A DNA stretch of 40,398 bases from an uncultured Ruminococcus sp. (GTDB lineage Bacteria > Bacillota > Clostridia > Oscillospirales > Acutalibacteraceae), in the NCBI GenBank assembly GCA_902763365.1, contig CACWRT010000010.1, positions 1 through 40,398 on the forward strand, read 5' to 3'. The stretch's first letter is position 1; every line of letters begins with the position of its first letter. Shown here in pieces: positions 1 to 8,899 of this stretch. Position numbers and translations under genes: made by a program. The notes below the pieces were generated by a model, which saw only the letters and a list, made by a program, of their open reading frames with translations, was not told the DNA's origin and did not search any database.

Positions 1-64
1 GCTCGCCGGCGTGTTTAGGGTCCGGCGGCTCGCCGGCGTGTTTAGGGTCCGGCGAGCCGCCGGC
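1..64. repeat. 27-bp GC-rich tandem repeat (family B tail)
   Basis: A 27-bp unit beginning GCTCGCCGGCGTGTTTAGGG occurs twice head to tail (1-27 and 28-54) and is followed by a closing inverted copy of the CCGGCGGCTCGCCGG palindrome. The same elements, a TTAGGGTCC-like stretch joined to a GC palindrome, recur at 13160-13272 and 19252-19503, so this is the end of a dispersed intergenic repeat cut by the window edge. No coding function is visible. Confidence 0.75.
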
Positions 65-69
65 GGGGG

Positions 70-98
70 TTGAATAAAGAGAGGGAGTGTGGTACAAT
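70..98 (+). promoter_or_regulatory. Sigma-A type promoter of the HSP90-like operon
   Basis: TTGAAT (70-75) and TACAAT (93-98) are separated by exactly 17 bases and lie about 55 bases before the first start codon. This is a good vegetative promoter and suggests constitutive expression of the HSP90/TPR operon. No heat-shock operator of the CIRCE type is visible in the leader. Confidence 0.65.
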
Positions 99-152
99 GT
101 ATACATATAAATTACACATTTTATTAAATTTATAAATCAGGTATGAGGTGAA

Positions 153-1958
153 ATGATAAGCATGGAAAAGGATTTTAAATTTAAAGTTAATCTGGGCGGT
201 ATGATAGATCTGCTTTCTAATCACTTGTACAGTTCTCCGGATGTTTTTGTGCGTGAACTGCTTCAGAACGGAACCGACGCTATAAGTGCAAGAATTTCTT
301 CCGATGAAAACTTTTCGGAAAACGATGCTAAAATAGATATAGAAGTAGAACAAGGTAACCGCATATTATTCCGTGATAACGGAACAGGTCTTAACGAAGA
401 AGAAATACACCGCTTTTTGTCCGTTATAGGTCAGTCTTCTAAATACGATTTAGAAAATAATATGGCAAACGGAGATTATATAGGCCGCTTCGGAATAGGT
501 CTGTTGTCCTGTTTTATGGTAACAGACTATATTTGTGTACGAACCCGTTCCTATAAATCCCCCGAAACTGTACTTGAATGGAAGGGTATGGCTGACGGAA
601 CATATACCATAGACACTATATCTTATGATATGCCTGTGGGAACTGAAATTATAATCGAAAACAATAAAACAGAAAAAGACGACAGCGTAGATGAATATTA
701 TAACTGCGACAATATATCAAATCTTGTATATTATTACGGCTTGTTCCTCAGATATCCTGTATACACCGTAAACGGTGAGGAAAAAACCAGACTCAACCTT
801 AAATTTGATTTTGATGCAGATAAAGACAAAGAACTGTGTATGACTCTCGGAAAAACTTTTCTCGGAGAAAATTTCCTTGATTGCTTTACCCTCCGATCAC
901 CTACGGGTCTTTTCAGCGGTATCGCTTATGTTCTTCCCTATCCTGTATCCGCTAATGTCCATAATATGCACCGCATATACCTTAAAAATATGCTGCTGAC
1001 CGAAAACGGTCAAAAGATACTTCCCGAATGGGCATTCTTTATACGCTGTATAATAAACACAAATAACCTTAAACCTACATCTTCCCGTGAAGATTTCTAT
1101 GAGGATGATGCGCTTGAAACAGCAAGAAATGAAATAGGCGATATCATAGCCGACTATTTTGAAACTCTTGATATACACAACAAAGAGCTTCTCTATAAAA
1201 TAGTCAGTATTCATAGTCTTGCTGTAAAATCAGTAATATCTTCCGGAGATACAATGGATGATCTTCTTCTGCCCTATATCATATTCCATACATCTATGGG
1301 CGACCTGACAGGAAAGGATATTCTTGATTTCGATTCTACAGCATTTTATACCATTGACGAAAATCAGTTCAGACAGCTTGCACCTCTCTACGTTCAGAGA
1401 AATGAACTGCTTATAAATGCAGGTTATGTATACGAAGACGCAATTATTACCAAACTCTCCGAAATGAGCCGAAAAACTGATATAGTAAAACTGACTGATT
1501 CGGATATTGACTTTATGCTTGACGACAGTGAATTTGACGGTGATCCTACCGCTGATAAGCTTATAAGGCTTGCCACAAAAATACTCAGAAAGTATGACTG
1601 TAAGCCGTCACTGAAGGAATTCCGCCCCTTTGAAATTCCTGCACTGTACACTATCAACGAAAAAGCATATAAGGCAAGACAGATAAGACGTTCCAAGCAG
1701 AATGCCAATAATGTATTCATGGGTATGCTTAATTCGTTTGAAAACGAAATTTCTTCCGCAGCAGCAGTTGCTTGTCTTTATCTGAATACTAACAACCTGA
1801 TAATCCGCAAGCTTATAGACATGGATGACGATGAAAAACTTTCCTGTTACATAGAAATAATCTATGTTCAGTCCCTTCTCTCAGGTCATTTTCCTCTGCT
1901 CAATAACGAAATGAAAGTACTTAACGAGAACCTCTATAAAGTACTAAGCTTTGACTGA
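153..1958 (+). CDS. HSP90-family (HtpG-like) ATPase
   Basis: This is an HSP90/GHKL ATPase of 601 residues, close to the usual HtpG length of about 620. The N-terminal ATP-binding domain has the helix motif ELLQNGTDA (E35, N39, D42; E35 matches the catalytic glutamate), RDNGTG at 74-79 and GRFGIG at 111-116. The middle domain keeps an SRE-containing catalytic-loop segment (TSSREDFYEDD) as in HSP90. The C-terminal part is divergent and there is no EEVD tail. It is a divergent branch rather than canonical HtpG, so I give no symbol. It is followed closely by two paralogous TPR-like genes, which suggests a chaperone working with dedicated partners. The start at 153 follows GAGGTG (145-150) closely; the ATG at 162 is an alternative. 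It lies on the lagging strand, unlike most neighbours. Confidence 0.85.
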   Translation: MISMEKDFKFKVNLGGMIDLLSNHLYSSPDVFVRELLQNGTDAISARISSDENFSENDAKIDIEVEQGNRILFRDNGTGLNEEEIHRFLSVIGQSSKYDLENNMANGDYIGRFGIGLLSCFMVTDYICVRTRSYKSPETVLEWKGMADGTYTIDTISYDMPVGTEIIIENNKTEKDDSVDEYYNCDNISNLVYYYGLFLRYPVYTVNGEEKTRLNLKFDFDADKDKELCMTLGKTFLGENFLDCFTLRSPTGLFSGIAYVLPYPVSANVHNMHRIYLKNMLLTENGQKILPEWAFFIRCIINTNNLKPTSSREDFYEDDALETARNEIGDIIADYFETLDIHNKELLYKIVSIHSLAVKSVISSGDTMDDLLLPYIIFHTSMGDLTGKDILDFDSTAFYTIDENQFRQLAPLYVQRNELLINAGYVYEDAIITKLSEMSRKTDIVKLTDSDIDFMLDDSEFDGDPTADKLIRLATKILRKYDCKPSLKEFRPFEIPALYTINEKAYKARQIRRSKQNANNVFMGMLNSFENEISSAAAVACLYLNTNNLIIRKLIDMDDDEKLSCYIEIIYVQSLLSGHFPLLNNEMKVLNENLYKVLSFD

Positions 1959-2010
1959 TTTACCTTATAGTGCAGTCCTGCTTTCAAAAATAAAGATAAA
2001 GGAGGTAATT

Positions 2011-3108
2011 ATGATAACCGAAGAATATACCGGTATGTTTGAAAACCTTGCCGACGGTGAAGCAAAATGCAGGGGAATAAAAGCCGCAATAGATAAAGCA
2101 CTTGAAAAACAGGATGTTGAACAGGTCCTTCAGCTATATTATCTGTATATTAAAGAAGATACGTTTAACGGCGACGGATTCCGATCCGTTGTACTGTTTC
2201 CCGAATACCTGTCATATTTTGATAAGCATCCCGAATTTCACGAACAATACAGCTATGATCTCATGTGGAGCTTTAAATGGATATTGTCGGGAGCGGAAGA
2301 CTTTTATCAGATACCCCTCAGCCAGATAACCGAAATGTATCGTCAATATGGTGAATACTGTGATAAACTCAACTACAATAAACGAAGCTATTACCGCAAA
2401 CTCTGGTGTTTTATGAGTAATTACGCACTGAAAAACTTTCCGCTGTGTTCAAGCTGTGAAGAAGCGCATGATCTTATGATGCACTGTCCTAAGGATGAAC
2501 TAAGCGAAGTACCTGCGGGGGAAGCTGACGATCTGACCGCATATTATCTTGATGTCGAAAAAAACATAGATAAGGCTCTTAAAGCCGCAGAACCTATACT
2601 TTCAGGCAAATATACCTGTAATGTGGTTCCCCATTATACATACGATAACCTTGCCGTATACTATTTTTATCATAATGACTTTGAAACTGCCGAACGGTAC
2701 GCTAAAATGAGTATGCGTCTTATAAACCGTGATTTCGGATCAGTCAATTCGCTCGTTCTGCACAAGGGCAACATAATAATGATCCTCTCATATACCGATC
2801 TTCCCGCAGCACTCAAATTTTTTCGCAGACAGCTTGGAGTATGTTACACAAACGAATGTGGTTTTGACAACTTCTTTTTCTACAGAGGAGCATATCATCT
2901 TATGCACTGCCTTGAAAAAAACAGCGAAGAAACAGTAAGATTACAGTTCCCATGGACAACCGAACCGATATATAACAGCAGTAATATATACTCCACATCA
3001 GAACTCAAACAATACTTCTATAACAAAACAAAGTATATAGCTGATCGTTTTGATGAAAGGGATGGAAATCATCATTTCAACTATCTTTTAAGTAAGAAGT
3101 TTAATTAA
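2011..3108 (+). CDS. TPR-like helical-repeat protein, first paralog
   Basis: This is a soluble, aromatic-rich, all-helical protein of 365 residues with no signal peptide or membrane segment. One TPR-like helix pair is visible near residues 207-240 (YHNDFETAERYAKMSMRL). Along its whole length it is paralogous to the N-terminal half of the next gene: both share FPEYxxYF, DLMWxxKWI, a CPxDxLS segment, LINRD and the closing FDERxGN. The start at 2011 is chosen because AAAGGAGG (1998-2005) precedes it with ideal spacing; the frame is open further upstream but has no ribosome site there. It begins 52 bases after the HSP90-like gene stops, so co-transcription is likely. Function is unknown. A role as co-chaperone or adaptor of the HSP90-like protein is inference from neighbourhood and fold type only. 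Confidence 0.8.
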   Translation: MITEEYTGMFENLADGEAKCRGIKAAIDKALEKQDVEQVLQLYYLYIKEDTFNGDGFRSVVLFPEYLSYFDKHPEFHEQYSYDLMWSFKWILSGAEDFYQIPLSQITEMYRQYGEYCDKLNYNKRSYYRKLWCFMSNYALKNFPLCSSCEEAHDLMMHCPKDELSEVPAGEADDLTAYYLDVEKNIDKALKAAEPILSGKYTCNVVPHYTYDNLAVYYFYHNDFETAERYAKMSMRLINRDFGSVNSLVLHKGNIIMILSYTDLPAALKFFRRQLGVCYTNECGFDNFFFYRGAYHLMHCLEKNSEETVRLQFPWTTEPIYNSSNIYSTSELKQYFYNKTKYIADRFDERDGNHHFNYLLSKKFN

Positions 3109-3397
3109 TAGTTTATAGTTTTAAATCGGGACAAATAATAGTATCAATCAAAGTCAAAAACTTTGGAAGGCGAAATAAATAAGAATATATTTAAGCGTAA
3201 AAGTTTCGCAGGGGTCTTTTCAAAGGCTTGCGGAGTCCGGAGGCAGAGCCTCTGGTCGCTGCGTTAGCAGCGAAACAAGTCTCCAAATCTTTCCTCAGTG
3301 TCTTAGGTTGACAATATTGCCCGTTGGAAGTGCCCTTGGGGTGCGGAGCCTTGGCCGTCGAGACAAACCAAATTATTTTCAGAAAGGATGAGTAAGA
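3109..3397. repeat. Intergenic island carrying dispersed repeat family A
   Basis: This 289-bp gap splits the two TPR-like paralogs. From about 3195 it carries AAAAGTTTCGC, then CTTTTCAAAGGC and the palindromic GAGGCAGAGCCTC. The same order appears in reverse complement at 17338-17470, where the palindrome is AGGGCAGAGCCCT. The remainder (3265-3380) is moderately GC-rich with no clear gene. AAAGGA at 3383-3388 is the ribosome site of the next gene. Whether transcription continues through the island cannot be told; no T-run terminator is visible. Confidence 0.6.
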
Positions 3398-5533
3398 ATG
3401 TACATTGAAGAGTACGAAGAGAAGTTTTATGAAGGACTTGAAAGAGGAAGCGCGAGAGCTAAGGGAATAAAGAAAGCTCTTGACTATGCACTGGAACAGC
3501 AGGATGTTGACGGAGCATTTCAGCTTTATCATGATTTTATGAATGAAGATGTAATGCACGGAAATTCATATCAGGCTATAATCCTTTTCCCTGAGTATGT
3601 TGCATATTTCGAAGAACATCCGGATAAACAGCAGGAATATAATCATGACCTGATGTGGACATATAAATGGATAATAGGAAATATCCAGGATTTTCCACAG
3701 ATACCGCTGTCACAGATAGAAAACATTTATAATCAATATATGGATTTCTGCAAAAGATTCAACTATAACCTGCGTACCTATTACGGCAGCATAGCATTTT
3801 TCATACAGCTTCATTTGGGAAAGAACGGAAAATTCTGCGGCCTTACCGCTGAAGAAGCTCACAGCAAAATGCTGAAATGCCCCCGTGACAATCTGAGCGA
3901 CTGCGTTGCCTGCGAAACCTCCGCAGAAGTCAGCTACCTTATTAATAATGATGAGCCCGAAGAAAAGATAATCAAAAAGGCAAAAGGTCTTATAGAAGGC
4001 AGAATGACCTGTGCAGAACAGCCGCACTGTGCTCTTGCCAATATCGCAGAATATTATCTTGAACACGGCGACCTTACAAATGCTGTCAAATTTGCAGATA
4101 AAGCATACCACCTCATTAACCGTGACTATGCAAATGAATATAACCTGACTGTCAAAAAAAGTATGTGCATGACAGTTTATGCACATTCTGACCCCAACAA
4201 AGCTATTAAAATACTTAAAAATATTATGCGCTTCGTTCCCGAAAATTCAAACTATAACGACCTTTTTGAGATATACAGAAGCACTTACTATTTCCTGAAT
4301 CTTCTTGACCTCAACGGTGCATCTCATATACGCCTACGTCTGCCTTTCCGTGACGAAGAAATTCTCACCGAAGATAATGTTTACGAGATACCTGTACTGA
4401 AAGACTTCTTCTATAACAAAGCAAAAGAGCTTGCGGAAAAATTCGACGAAAGAAACGGTAATACCCTTTTCTCCGAACGTCTTGACCACATAAATGAAGT
4501 AGATACCGAAAACTTCAAATTCAACAACGAAATGCCCGATTATCCCCTGCTCGCATATATACAGGAAAACCTTGACGAGGGTTATCTGCCGGAAAACTTC
4601 TCTCTTCCCTCTCCTGCGCTTGATGATGACGGCGAGGCTTTCGCTGACGGCGCGCTTGACGGCATAATACTCTATCATCATCAGGGCGAGCCCACAGAAC
4701 TCGGTGAGCTTGAAGATATTTTACGCAGGGCTGCTGAAGGCTCTGACAGCATAACTGTAAATAAAACCGAAATGTATTTTGAGAAAACAGGCAACAGAAT
4801 GGTAACCATGATAGATAATGTCCTGAACTTCATTATAGATCATCAGTCCGAACTCGATGCAAAAAATATGTTCGAATACGGTATTGATCTTACAGTTGAT
4901 TCAAACAACAAAGAAACAGTAAAGCTCGGACTCAGCATTCTTTCACTATTCGGAAACTTTAACGAGAAACTCACTGAAGCTATTCTTGATATTTCCACCT
5001 GTAACGAATTTACCTTGTTCGGTATGTGGGCTATGGACGCTATGGAGAACAAAAACGACCTTATCTTTGAAATGGCAAAGCGCGCTGACGGCTGGGGCAG
5101 GATCGTTACTGTAGACGAGCTTATCCCCGAAACAGACGAGATAAAGGACTGGATCCTTCATAACGGTATGAAAAATACCATATACCCGGGATATTCGGCT
5201 ATAAGCTGCTTTAAAAAGGCAGATGTTATGACCCTGCTTGAAAATGGTCTTACGGACGATAACTTTACTGCTGTCGAATATATTATAACCTTCCTAATTC
5301 TTGACGGTCCTACAATAGGCATAAAGGCTTTTGCAGAAGATGAAGAGCGTATTATGGATATGTTTATCACTGCCGCAGAAAACAGAGAGCTTGACGACTT
5401 TGAAAAAAGAGGATTACAGCTTATACTTACAAACTACGACAATGAAAATATCTGTAACCGTCTGACTGCTATGGGCATTGAACCCCTTGAAGATAATACG
5501 GAAGAAAACGAAGAAACTGAGGATACAGAATAA
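3398..5533 (+). CDS. TPR-like protein with long C-terminal extension, second paralog
   Basis: The protein has 711 residues. Residues 1 to about 370 are a paralog of the preceding 365-residue protein, with matching FPEYVAYF, DLMWTYKWI, CPRDNLS, a TPR-like pair at about 210-245 and FDERNGN at 349-354. Residues 380-711 are an extra acidic, helix-rich region with no paralog in the window; its leucine-rich helices of 30-40 residues suggest a HEAT-like solenoid, but I do not recognise the family. The tail is strongly acidic (EENEETEDTE). It is cytoplasmic, with no signal peptide. The start follows AAAGGA (3383-3388). A strong terminator follows at 5538. Duplication of one gene followed by fusion or extension is the simplest history. 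Function is unknown; partnership with the HSP90-like ATPase is inferred from the operon. Confidence 0.82.
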   Translation: MYIEEYEEKFYEGLERGSARAKGIKKALDYALEQQDVDGAFQLYHDFMNEDVMHGNSYQAIILFPEYVAYFEEHPDKQQEYNHDLMWTYKWIIGNIQDFPQIPLSQIENIYNQYMDFCKRFNYNLRTYYGSIAFFIQLHLGKNGKFCGLTAEEAHSKMLKCPRDNLSDCVACETSAEVSYLINNDEPEEKIIKKAKGLIEGRMTCAEQPHCALANIAEYYLEHGDLTNAVKFADKAYHLINRDYANEYNLTVKKSMCMTVYAHSDPNKAIKILKNIMRFVPENSNYNDLFEIYRSTYYFLNLLDLNGASHIRLRLPFRDEEILTEDNVYEIPVLKDFFYNKAKELAEKFDERNGNTLFSERLDHINEVDTENFKFNNEMPDYPLLAYIQENLDEGYLPENFSLPSPALDDDGEAFADGALDGIILYHHQGEPTELGELEDILRRAAEGSDSITVNKTEMYFEKTGNRMVTMIDNVLNFIIDHQSELDAKNMFEYGIDLTVDSNNKETVKLGLSILSLFGNFNEKLTEAILDISTCNEFTLFGMWAMDAMENKNDLIFEMAKRADGWGRIVTVDELIPETDEIKDWILHNGMKNTIYPGYSAISCFKKADVMTLLENGLTDDNFTAVEYIITFLILDGPTIGIKAFAEDEERIMDMFITAAENRELDDFEKRGLQLILTNYDNENICNRLTAMGIEPLEDNTEENEETEDTE

Positions 5534-5537
5534 AAGC

Positions 5538-5577
5538 ATCACGGCTGAAAATGCGATCAAACATTTTCAGCCGTGAT
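5538..5577. terminator. Perfect 16-bp stem terminator, probably bidirectional
   Basis: ATCACGGCTGAAAATG (5538-5553) pairs perfectly with 5562-5577 across an 8-base loop and is followed by TATTTTATTATTT. It ends the HSP90/TPR operon and, read from the other strand, the convergent gene that stops at 5585. Confidence 0.9.
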
Positions 5578-5584
5578 TATTTTA

Positions 5585-6196
5585 TTATTTAGCGAATTTA
5601 AACTCATATATATCGGCAGTACCATCCGAATTGAATTTTATCATTTTATATGCTTTACTGCATATTTCTATTTTACCTTCATCCGGATTGCTTACAAGAG
5701 TTTCACCGTTGATGGATTCATAAACATCTGATTTGTATTTATAATAGATAAACATATTTCCTGATGTAACACCCTTATCCGAGCTAACGGTCTTTCCGTT
5801 CAGCAGGTGAACAGTATAACTACCCGAACTTCCGCTGTATGCAATACCCTGATACTTCATAGTTACAGTGCTGCCGTCATCTGTTTTCATACTTCCAATG
5901 AAACCGAGATCTGCGTCATAATATTCACATTCATTATCAGTATCACAGATAAATACATTGGCAGCTTCATTATAATTTACATACTTGAACTCTTTGTCAA
6001 GCAGATTTTTTCCTGTCTTATCGCCTATAAAGTATTTTGAATCTTTATACATAACAATATAGTTACCGTATACATCAGAGATACTGATACCTTCCATGGC
6101 ACCAGATAGTCTTTTATTGCTGCTGTCTGCTATATAATTCTTGTATTCTTTTATATCCGTAACAACAAAGAGATCATTTCCAAGCGCTTTCGTCAC
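5585..6196 (-). pseudogene. Remnant of a beta-rich (WG-repeat-like) protein, 5' end missing
   Basis: The open frame of 203 codons encodes short aromatic/glycine-rich repeats (DVYGNYIVMYKDSKYFIGDK and similar), as in the repeat part of WG-repeat or beta-propeller-like surface proteins. The only available start is a GTG at 6196 with no ribosome site, and the frame is closed by a stop five codons upstream. There is no signal peptide or membrane anchor, although proteins of this type usually have one. I therefore read it as the 3' part of a decayed gene; the alternative is a genuine small gene with a weak start. The family assignment is loose. The gene is convergent with the TPR operon and shares its terminator. 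Confidence 0.5.
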
Positions 6197-6710
6197 ACTA
6201 TGATGTACTATTCAACAATATTTGCTGCTTAAAACACGTATATAAACCAATATTCTAATATCTTACCATAAAATATACCGATAACAATTTCCATTTTGTG
6301 TATTAATATAAGAGTATTTTTTCTGATGTACTTGATTATGATGATACAAATATAATCATTCACGGGTGAAGATAAAACGTCATTTTTTTCACCTCCATTA
6401 CTTAATCTGTCTTTTCTGAGAAAAAGCTGAATAAATCCGATTTAAAGGCTTGCAGAAAGCCGGAATTGGCTCTACGTGGGGTTTCTCCCCACACCTAAAC
6501 GCTTATTAATGGATTAAATCAGTGTTTTCCTAATAAACATCAAAAGCGTACCATGCAAGAATAAGTTCCCCAAGGTACGCTTTTTATTCAAATAATATAA
6601 ATAGTGTGGATTTACCGGTTTGTTCATATGATGTTATCATGATAATACAAATATATGTCTTGTGATAACATACATTTCTAAGTTAGAAAAATATTTCAAA
6701 GATTTTATTA
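6197..6710. other. 514-bp gap with no recognised gene; degenerate repeat and hairpins
   Basis: No convincing coding frame is visible. On the minus strand at about 6384-6400 there is a good GGAGGTG ribosome site followed by an ATG that opens only a 7-codon frame, which may be the broken start of the truncated gene at 5585-6196. At 6438-6500 lies a degenerate copy of repeat family A (AAAGGCTTGCAG, then CCGGA) plus a small hairpin TGGGGTTTCTCCCCA. A terminator-like hairpin is at 6542-6584. ATGTTATCA and TGATAACAT lie about 20 bases apart near 6630-6670 as an inverted repeat of unknown role. Confidence 0.5.
6542..6584. terminator. Hairpin terminator downstream of serS
   Basis: AAAAGCGTACC (6542-6552) pairs with GGTACGCTTTT (6574-6584) across a 21-base loop, with T-rich flanks in both directions. 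It lies about 130 bases beyond the serS stop and is the best candidate for the end of the parA-parB-serS transcript. Confidence 0.6.
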
Positions 6711-7988
6711 TTATTTAATTACGTCGATACCCATATACGGACGAAGAACCTCAGGAACTGTTACGCTTCCGTCTGCATTCTGATACTGCTCAACAATGGC
6801 AGGAATAACACGGCTTGTTGCAAGACCGGATGCATTAAGAGTATGTGCAAAGTGCATTTTCTTATCCTCGCCTCTGTATCTGATATTGCCTCTGCGTGCC
6901 TGATAATCTCTTGCGTTAGATGCAGAGCTTACTTCCTTGTAGATCTCCATTGACGGGATCCATACTTCGATATCGTATGTTCTTGCCATTGAGAACGAGC
7001 AGTCGCCTGCTGCAAGCTTGCTGAGTCTGTAGTGGAGTCCCAGCTCCTGTACAAGTCTTTCTGCCTTTTCCACAAGCTCTTTGAAAGCGATATCGGACTT
7101 ATCATCCTCTGTATACTGCACCATTTCAACTTTATTGAACTGATGACCTCTTATCATACCTCTTTCTTCAGAGCGGTAGCTTCCTGCTTCACGGCGATAG
7201 CAGGGGGTATATGCAATGTACTTCTTAGGCAGCTCATCCTTTGAAATTATTTCATCTCTGTGGATATTTACAAGAGCTGTTTCCGCAGTAGGCAGCATGA
7301 ATTTTTCATCGCTGCTTGTTGTATTCTGTATCCAGTAAACTTCATCTCTGAATTTCGGGAACTGACCTGCAACATAACCGCACTGATATCCTAACATATG
7401 GGGCGGAAGTATAAACTCAAAGCCATCCTTAATGTGCTCATTGATAAAGAAGTTCAGCAGTGCCCATTCAAGTCTTGAACCCCATCCTCTGTAGAGCCAG
7501 CTGCCTGCGCCTGCAATCTTTGCGCCTCTCTGATAGTCGATAAGTCCCAGACCCTCGCACAGCTCAACATGATTCTTCATCGGGAAATCAAACTGCGGCT
7601 TCTCTCCGAAATAGCGCAGCGGTTCGTTCTGTTCCTTTCCGCCAGCGGCAACATCCTCATCGGGAAGATTCGGCAGAGAAAGGAGAAGCTCCTTCTGCTT
7701 TTCCTCAAGCTCGGAAACCTTTGCATCTCCCTCTTTTATCTGAGCAACAAGCTCCTTCATCTTTGCCATGATCTCGCTTGCGTCGCCGCCTGCTTTTTTG
7801 ATCTGAGGTATCTGCTTGCTTGCAGCATTCTGTTCAGCCTTCATAGCTTCGACCTTGCCAAGCTGTTCACGCTTTGCTGCGTCAACCTCTCTTATCTCGT
7901 CAACGACACTGTCGAGATCCATTTCTCTTTTTTTGATCCTTGCTTTTACCTCATCGGGATTGTCTCTGATAAGTTTAATGTCTATCAT
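6711..7988 (-). CDS. serS: Seryl-tRNA synthetase
   Basis: This cytoplasmic class II aminoacyl-tRNA synthetase charges tRNA-Ser. At 425 residues it matches the family length. The N-terminal 100 residues are the charged long coiled-coil arm that contacts tRNA (MIDIKLIRDNPDEVKARIKK is the typical opening). The catalytic domain has motif 2 around YRREAGSYRSEERGMIRGHQ and motif 3 near GLATSRVIPAIVEQYQ. AAAGGAG (8001-7995) precedes the ATG at a normal distance. It lies 32 bases after the DUF2262-like gene, so it is probably the last gene of the parB operon. No T-box leader is visible, which is common when serS is internal to an operon. Confidence 0.97.
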   Translation of the reverse strand: MIDIKLIRDNPDEVKARIKKREMDLDSVVDEIREVDAAKREQLGKVEAMKAEQNAASKQIPQIKKAGGDASEIMAKMKELVAQIKEGDAKVSELEEKQKELLLSLPNLPDEDVAAGGKEQNEPLRYFGEKPQFDFPMKNHVELCEGLGLIDYQRGAKIAGAGSWLYRGWGSRLEWALLNFFINEHIKDGFEFILPPHMLGYQCGYVAGQFPKFRDEVYWIQNTTSSDEKFMLPTAETALVNIHRDEIISKDELPKKYIAYTPCYRREAGSYRSEERGMIRGHQFNKVEMVQYTEDDKSDIAFKELVEKAERLVQELGLHYRLSKLAAGDCSFSMARTYDIEVWIPSMEIYKEVSSASNARDYQARRGNIRYRGEDKKMHFAHTLNASGLATSRVIPAIVEQYQNADGSVTVPEVLRPYMGIDVIK

Positions 7989-8020
7989 TTCTGATTACTC
8001 CTTTAAAAAAACTTTTATAT

Positions 8021-8878
8021 TCATCCGACCATATCGGCGGATTCTATACCATTTTCAAGTGTACCGCTAACCTCGATGCTATGTCCCCAGAACATATCAT
8101 CATCACTGTAATATACGGTATAACTGCCTTCTGCATCGACTGATATTTCACACAGATCTATACGCTGTGCAAAATCTTCTTCGGTTATTTCTTCAATTTC
8201 TTCTTCGTCATTCTCTACAGAATCCTCAAGCCATTCATTTGCAAGATCTGTAAGACTCTTTGCTGAGAATTCACGCATTTCCTTATCATGGATATCAAGC
8301 TCTGAAATAAACTTTTTCATATTTGCGTGAGCAATATTCCATGTTTCAGGAACATCCTTTTCAACTTCCAGATACAGAATAATCTTTTCCCCGTCTATAT
8401 CAATACTGCCCTCGAACATTTCAAGGTCTTTTTCAAGAACAAATTCTCCTAATCCTTCATCTTTTATAACGACTTTTTTTCTGTACTCTTTCAGAACTGA
8501 TTCCAGTCTTTCATCAGATATATTGTCTTCGATAACCTTTACAAGAGCAAACATATTATTATATTTGTTTTTTGGTTTTGCTTTTGATCTTCGGGCAAGT
8601 ATTCTGTAAATAGTTCCCTTTTTGAACCGATTAAAGAATGCGCTTGTTTTAAGCTCTTCCTCTGTTGTTTCCCATATTATTTTACCTTCCATGGTATCAA
8701 AATCATCTGTACAAACTTCAACTGATGCTAAAATTTCCATCTGTGCAGTCTTCCCTACTGCCGCACCGCTGTAATCATTTGTTACTACAATATATTCATT
8801 TATATCATCTTCAAACATATTATTTTTTGCTTCCGGAAGTTTTTCGGGAACATAATTTTCTTCATTATAGATAAACAC
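8021..8878 (-). CDS. DUF2262-like protein of unknown function
   Basis: This is an acidic soluble protein of 285 residues. The C-terminal half, from about residue 140, fits what I recall of DUF2262: FVLEKDLEMFEGSIDIDG at its start, a LTDLANEWL helix in the middle and DDMFWGHSIEVSG near the end. The N-terminal part (30-125) is a separate small alpha/beta region. The start is a GTG at 8878, with AAAGGGGA (8894-8887) eight bases upstream. It sits between parB and serS with short gaps on both sides, suggesting co-transcription but not function. The DUF2262 call is from memory of the motif. Confidence 0.75.
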   Translation of the reverse strand: MFIYNEENYVPEKLPEAKNNMFEDDINEYIVVTNDYSGAAVGKTAQMEILASVEVCTDDFDTMEGKIIWETTEEELKTSAFFNRFKKGTIYRILARRSKAKPKNKYNNMFALVKVIEDNISDERLESVLKEYRKKVVIKDEGLGEFVLEKDLEMFEGSIDIDGEKIILYLEVEKDVPETWNIAHANMKKFISELDIHDKEMREFSAKSLTDLANEWLEDSVENDEEEIEEITEEDFAQRIDLCEISVDAEGSYTVYYSDDDMFWGHSIEVSGTLENGIESADMVG

Positions 8879-8899
8879 TGTAAAAATCCCCTTTAGTAC

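Noticed and set aside
1-64. GC-rich tandem repeat as a possible CRISPR or attachment site
   Set aside because: Only two units with no spacers, no integrase nearby, and the sequence belongs to a dispersed repeat family.
42-353. Minus-strand frame over the start of the HSP90-like gene, and many similar antisense frames
   Set aside because: They are shadows of the strongly supported genes on the other strand, without ribosome sites or domains.
5160-5185. ATACCCGGGATAT as a possible Noc-binding site
   Set aside because: Only the centre fits the ATTTCCCGGGAAAT consensus, and it lies inside a coding region; other CCCGGG occurrences (16495, 27322) fit no better.
7989-8020. T-box leader for serS
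   Set aside because: The gap to the upstream gene is only 32 bases, too short for a T-box.
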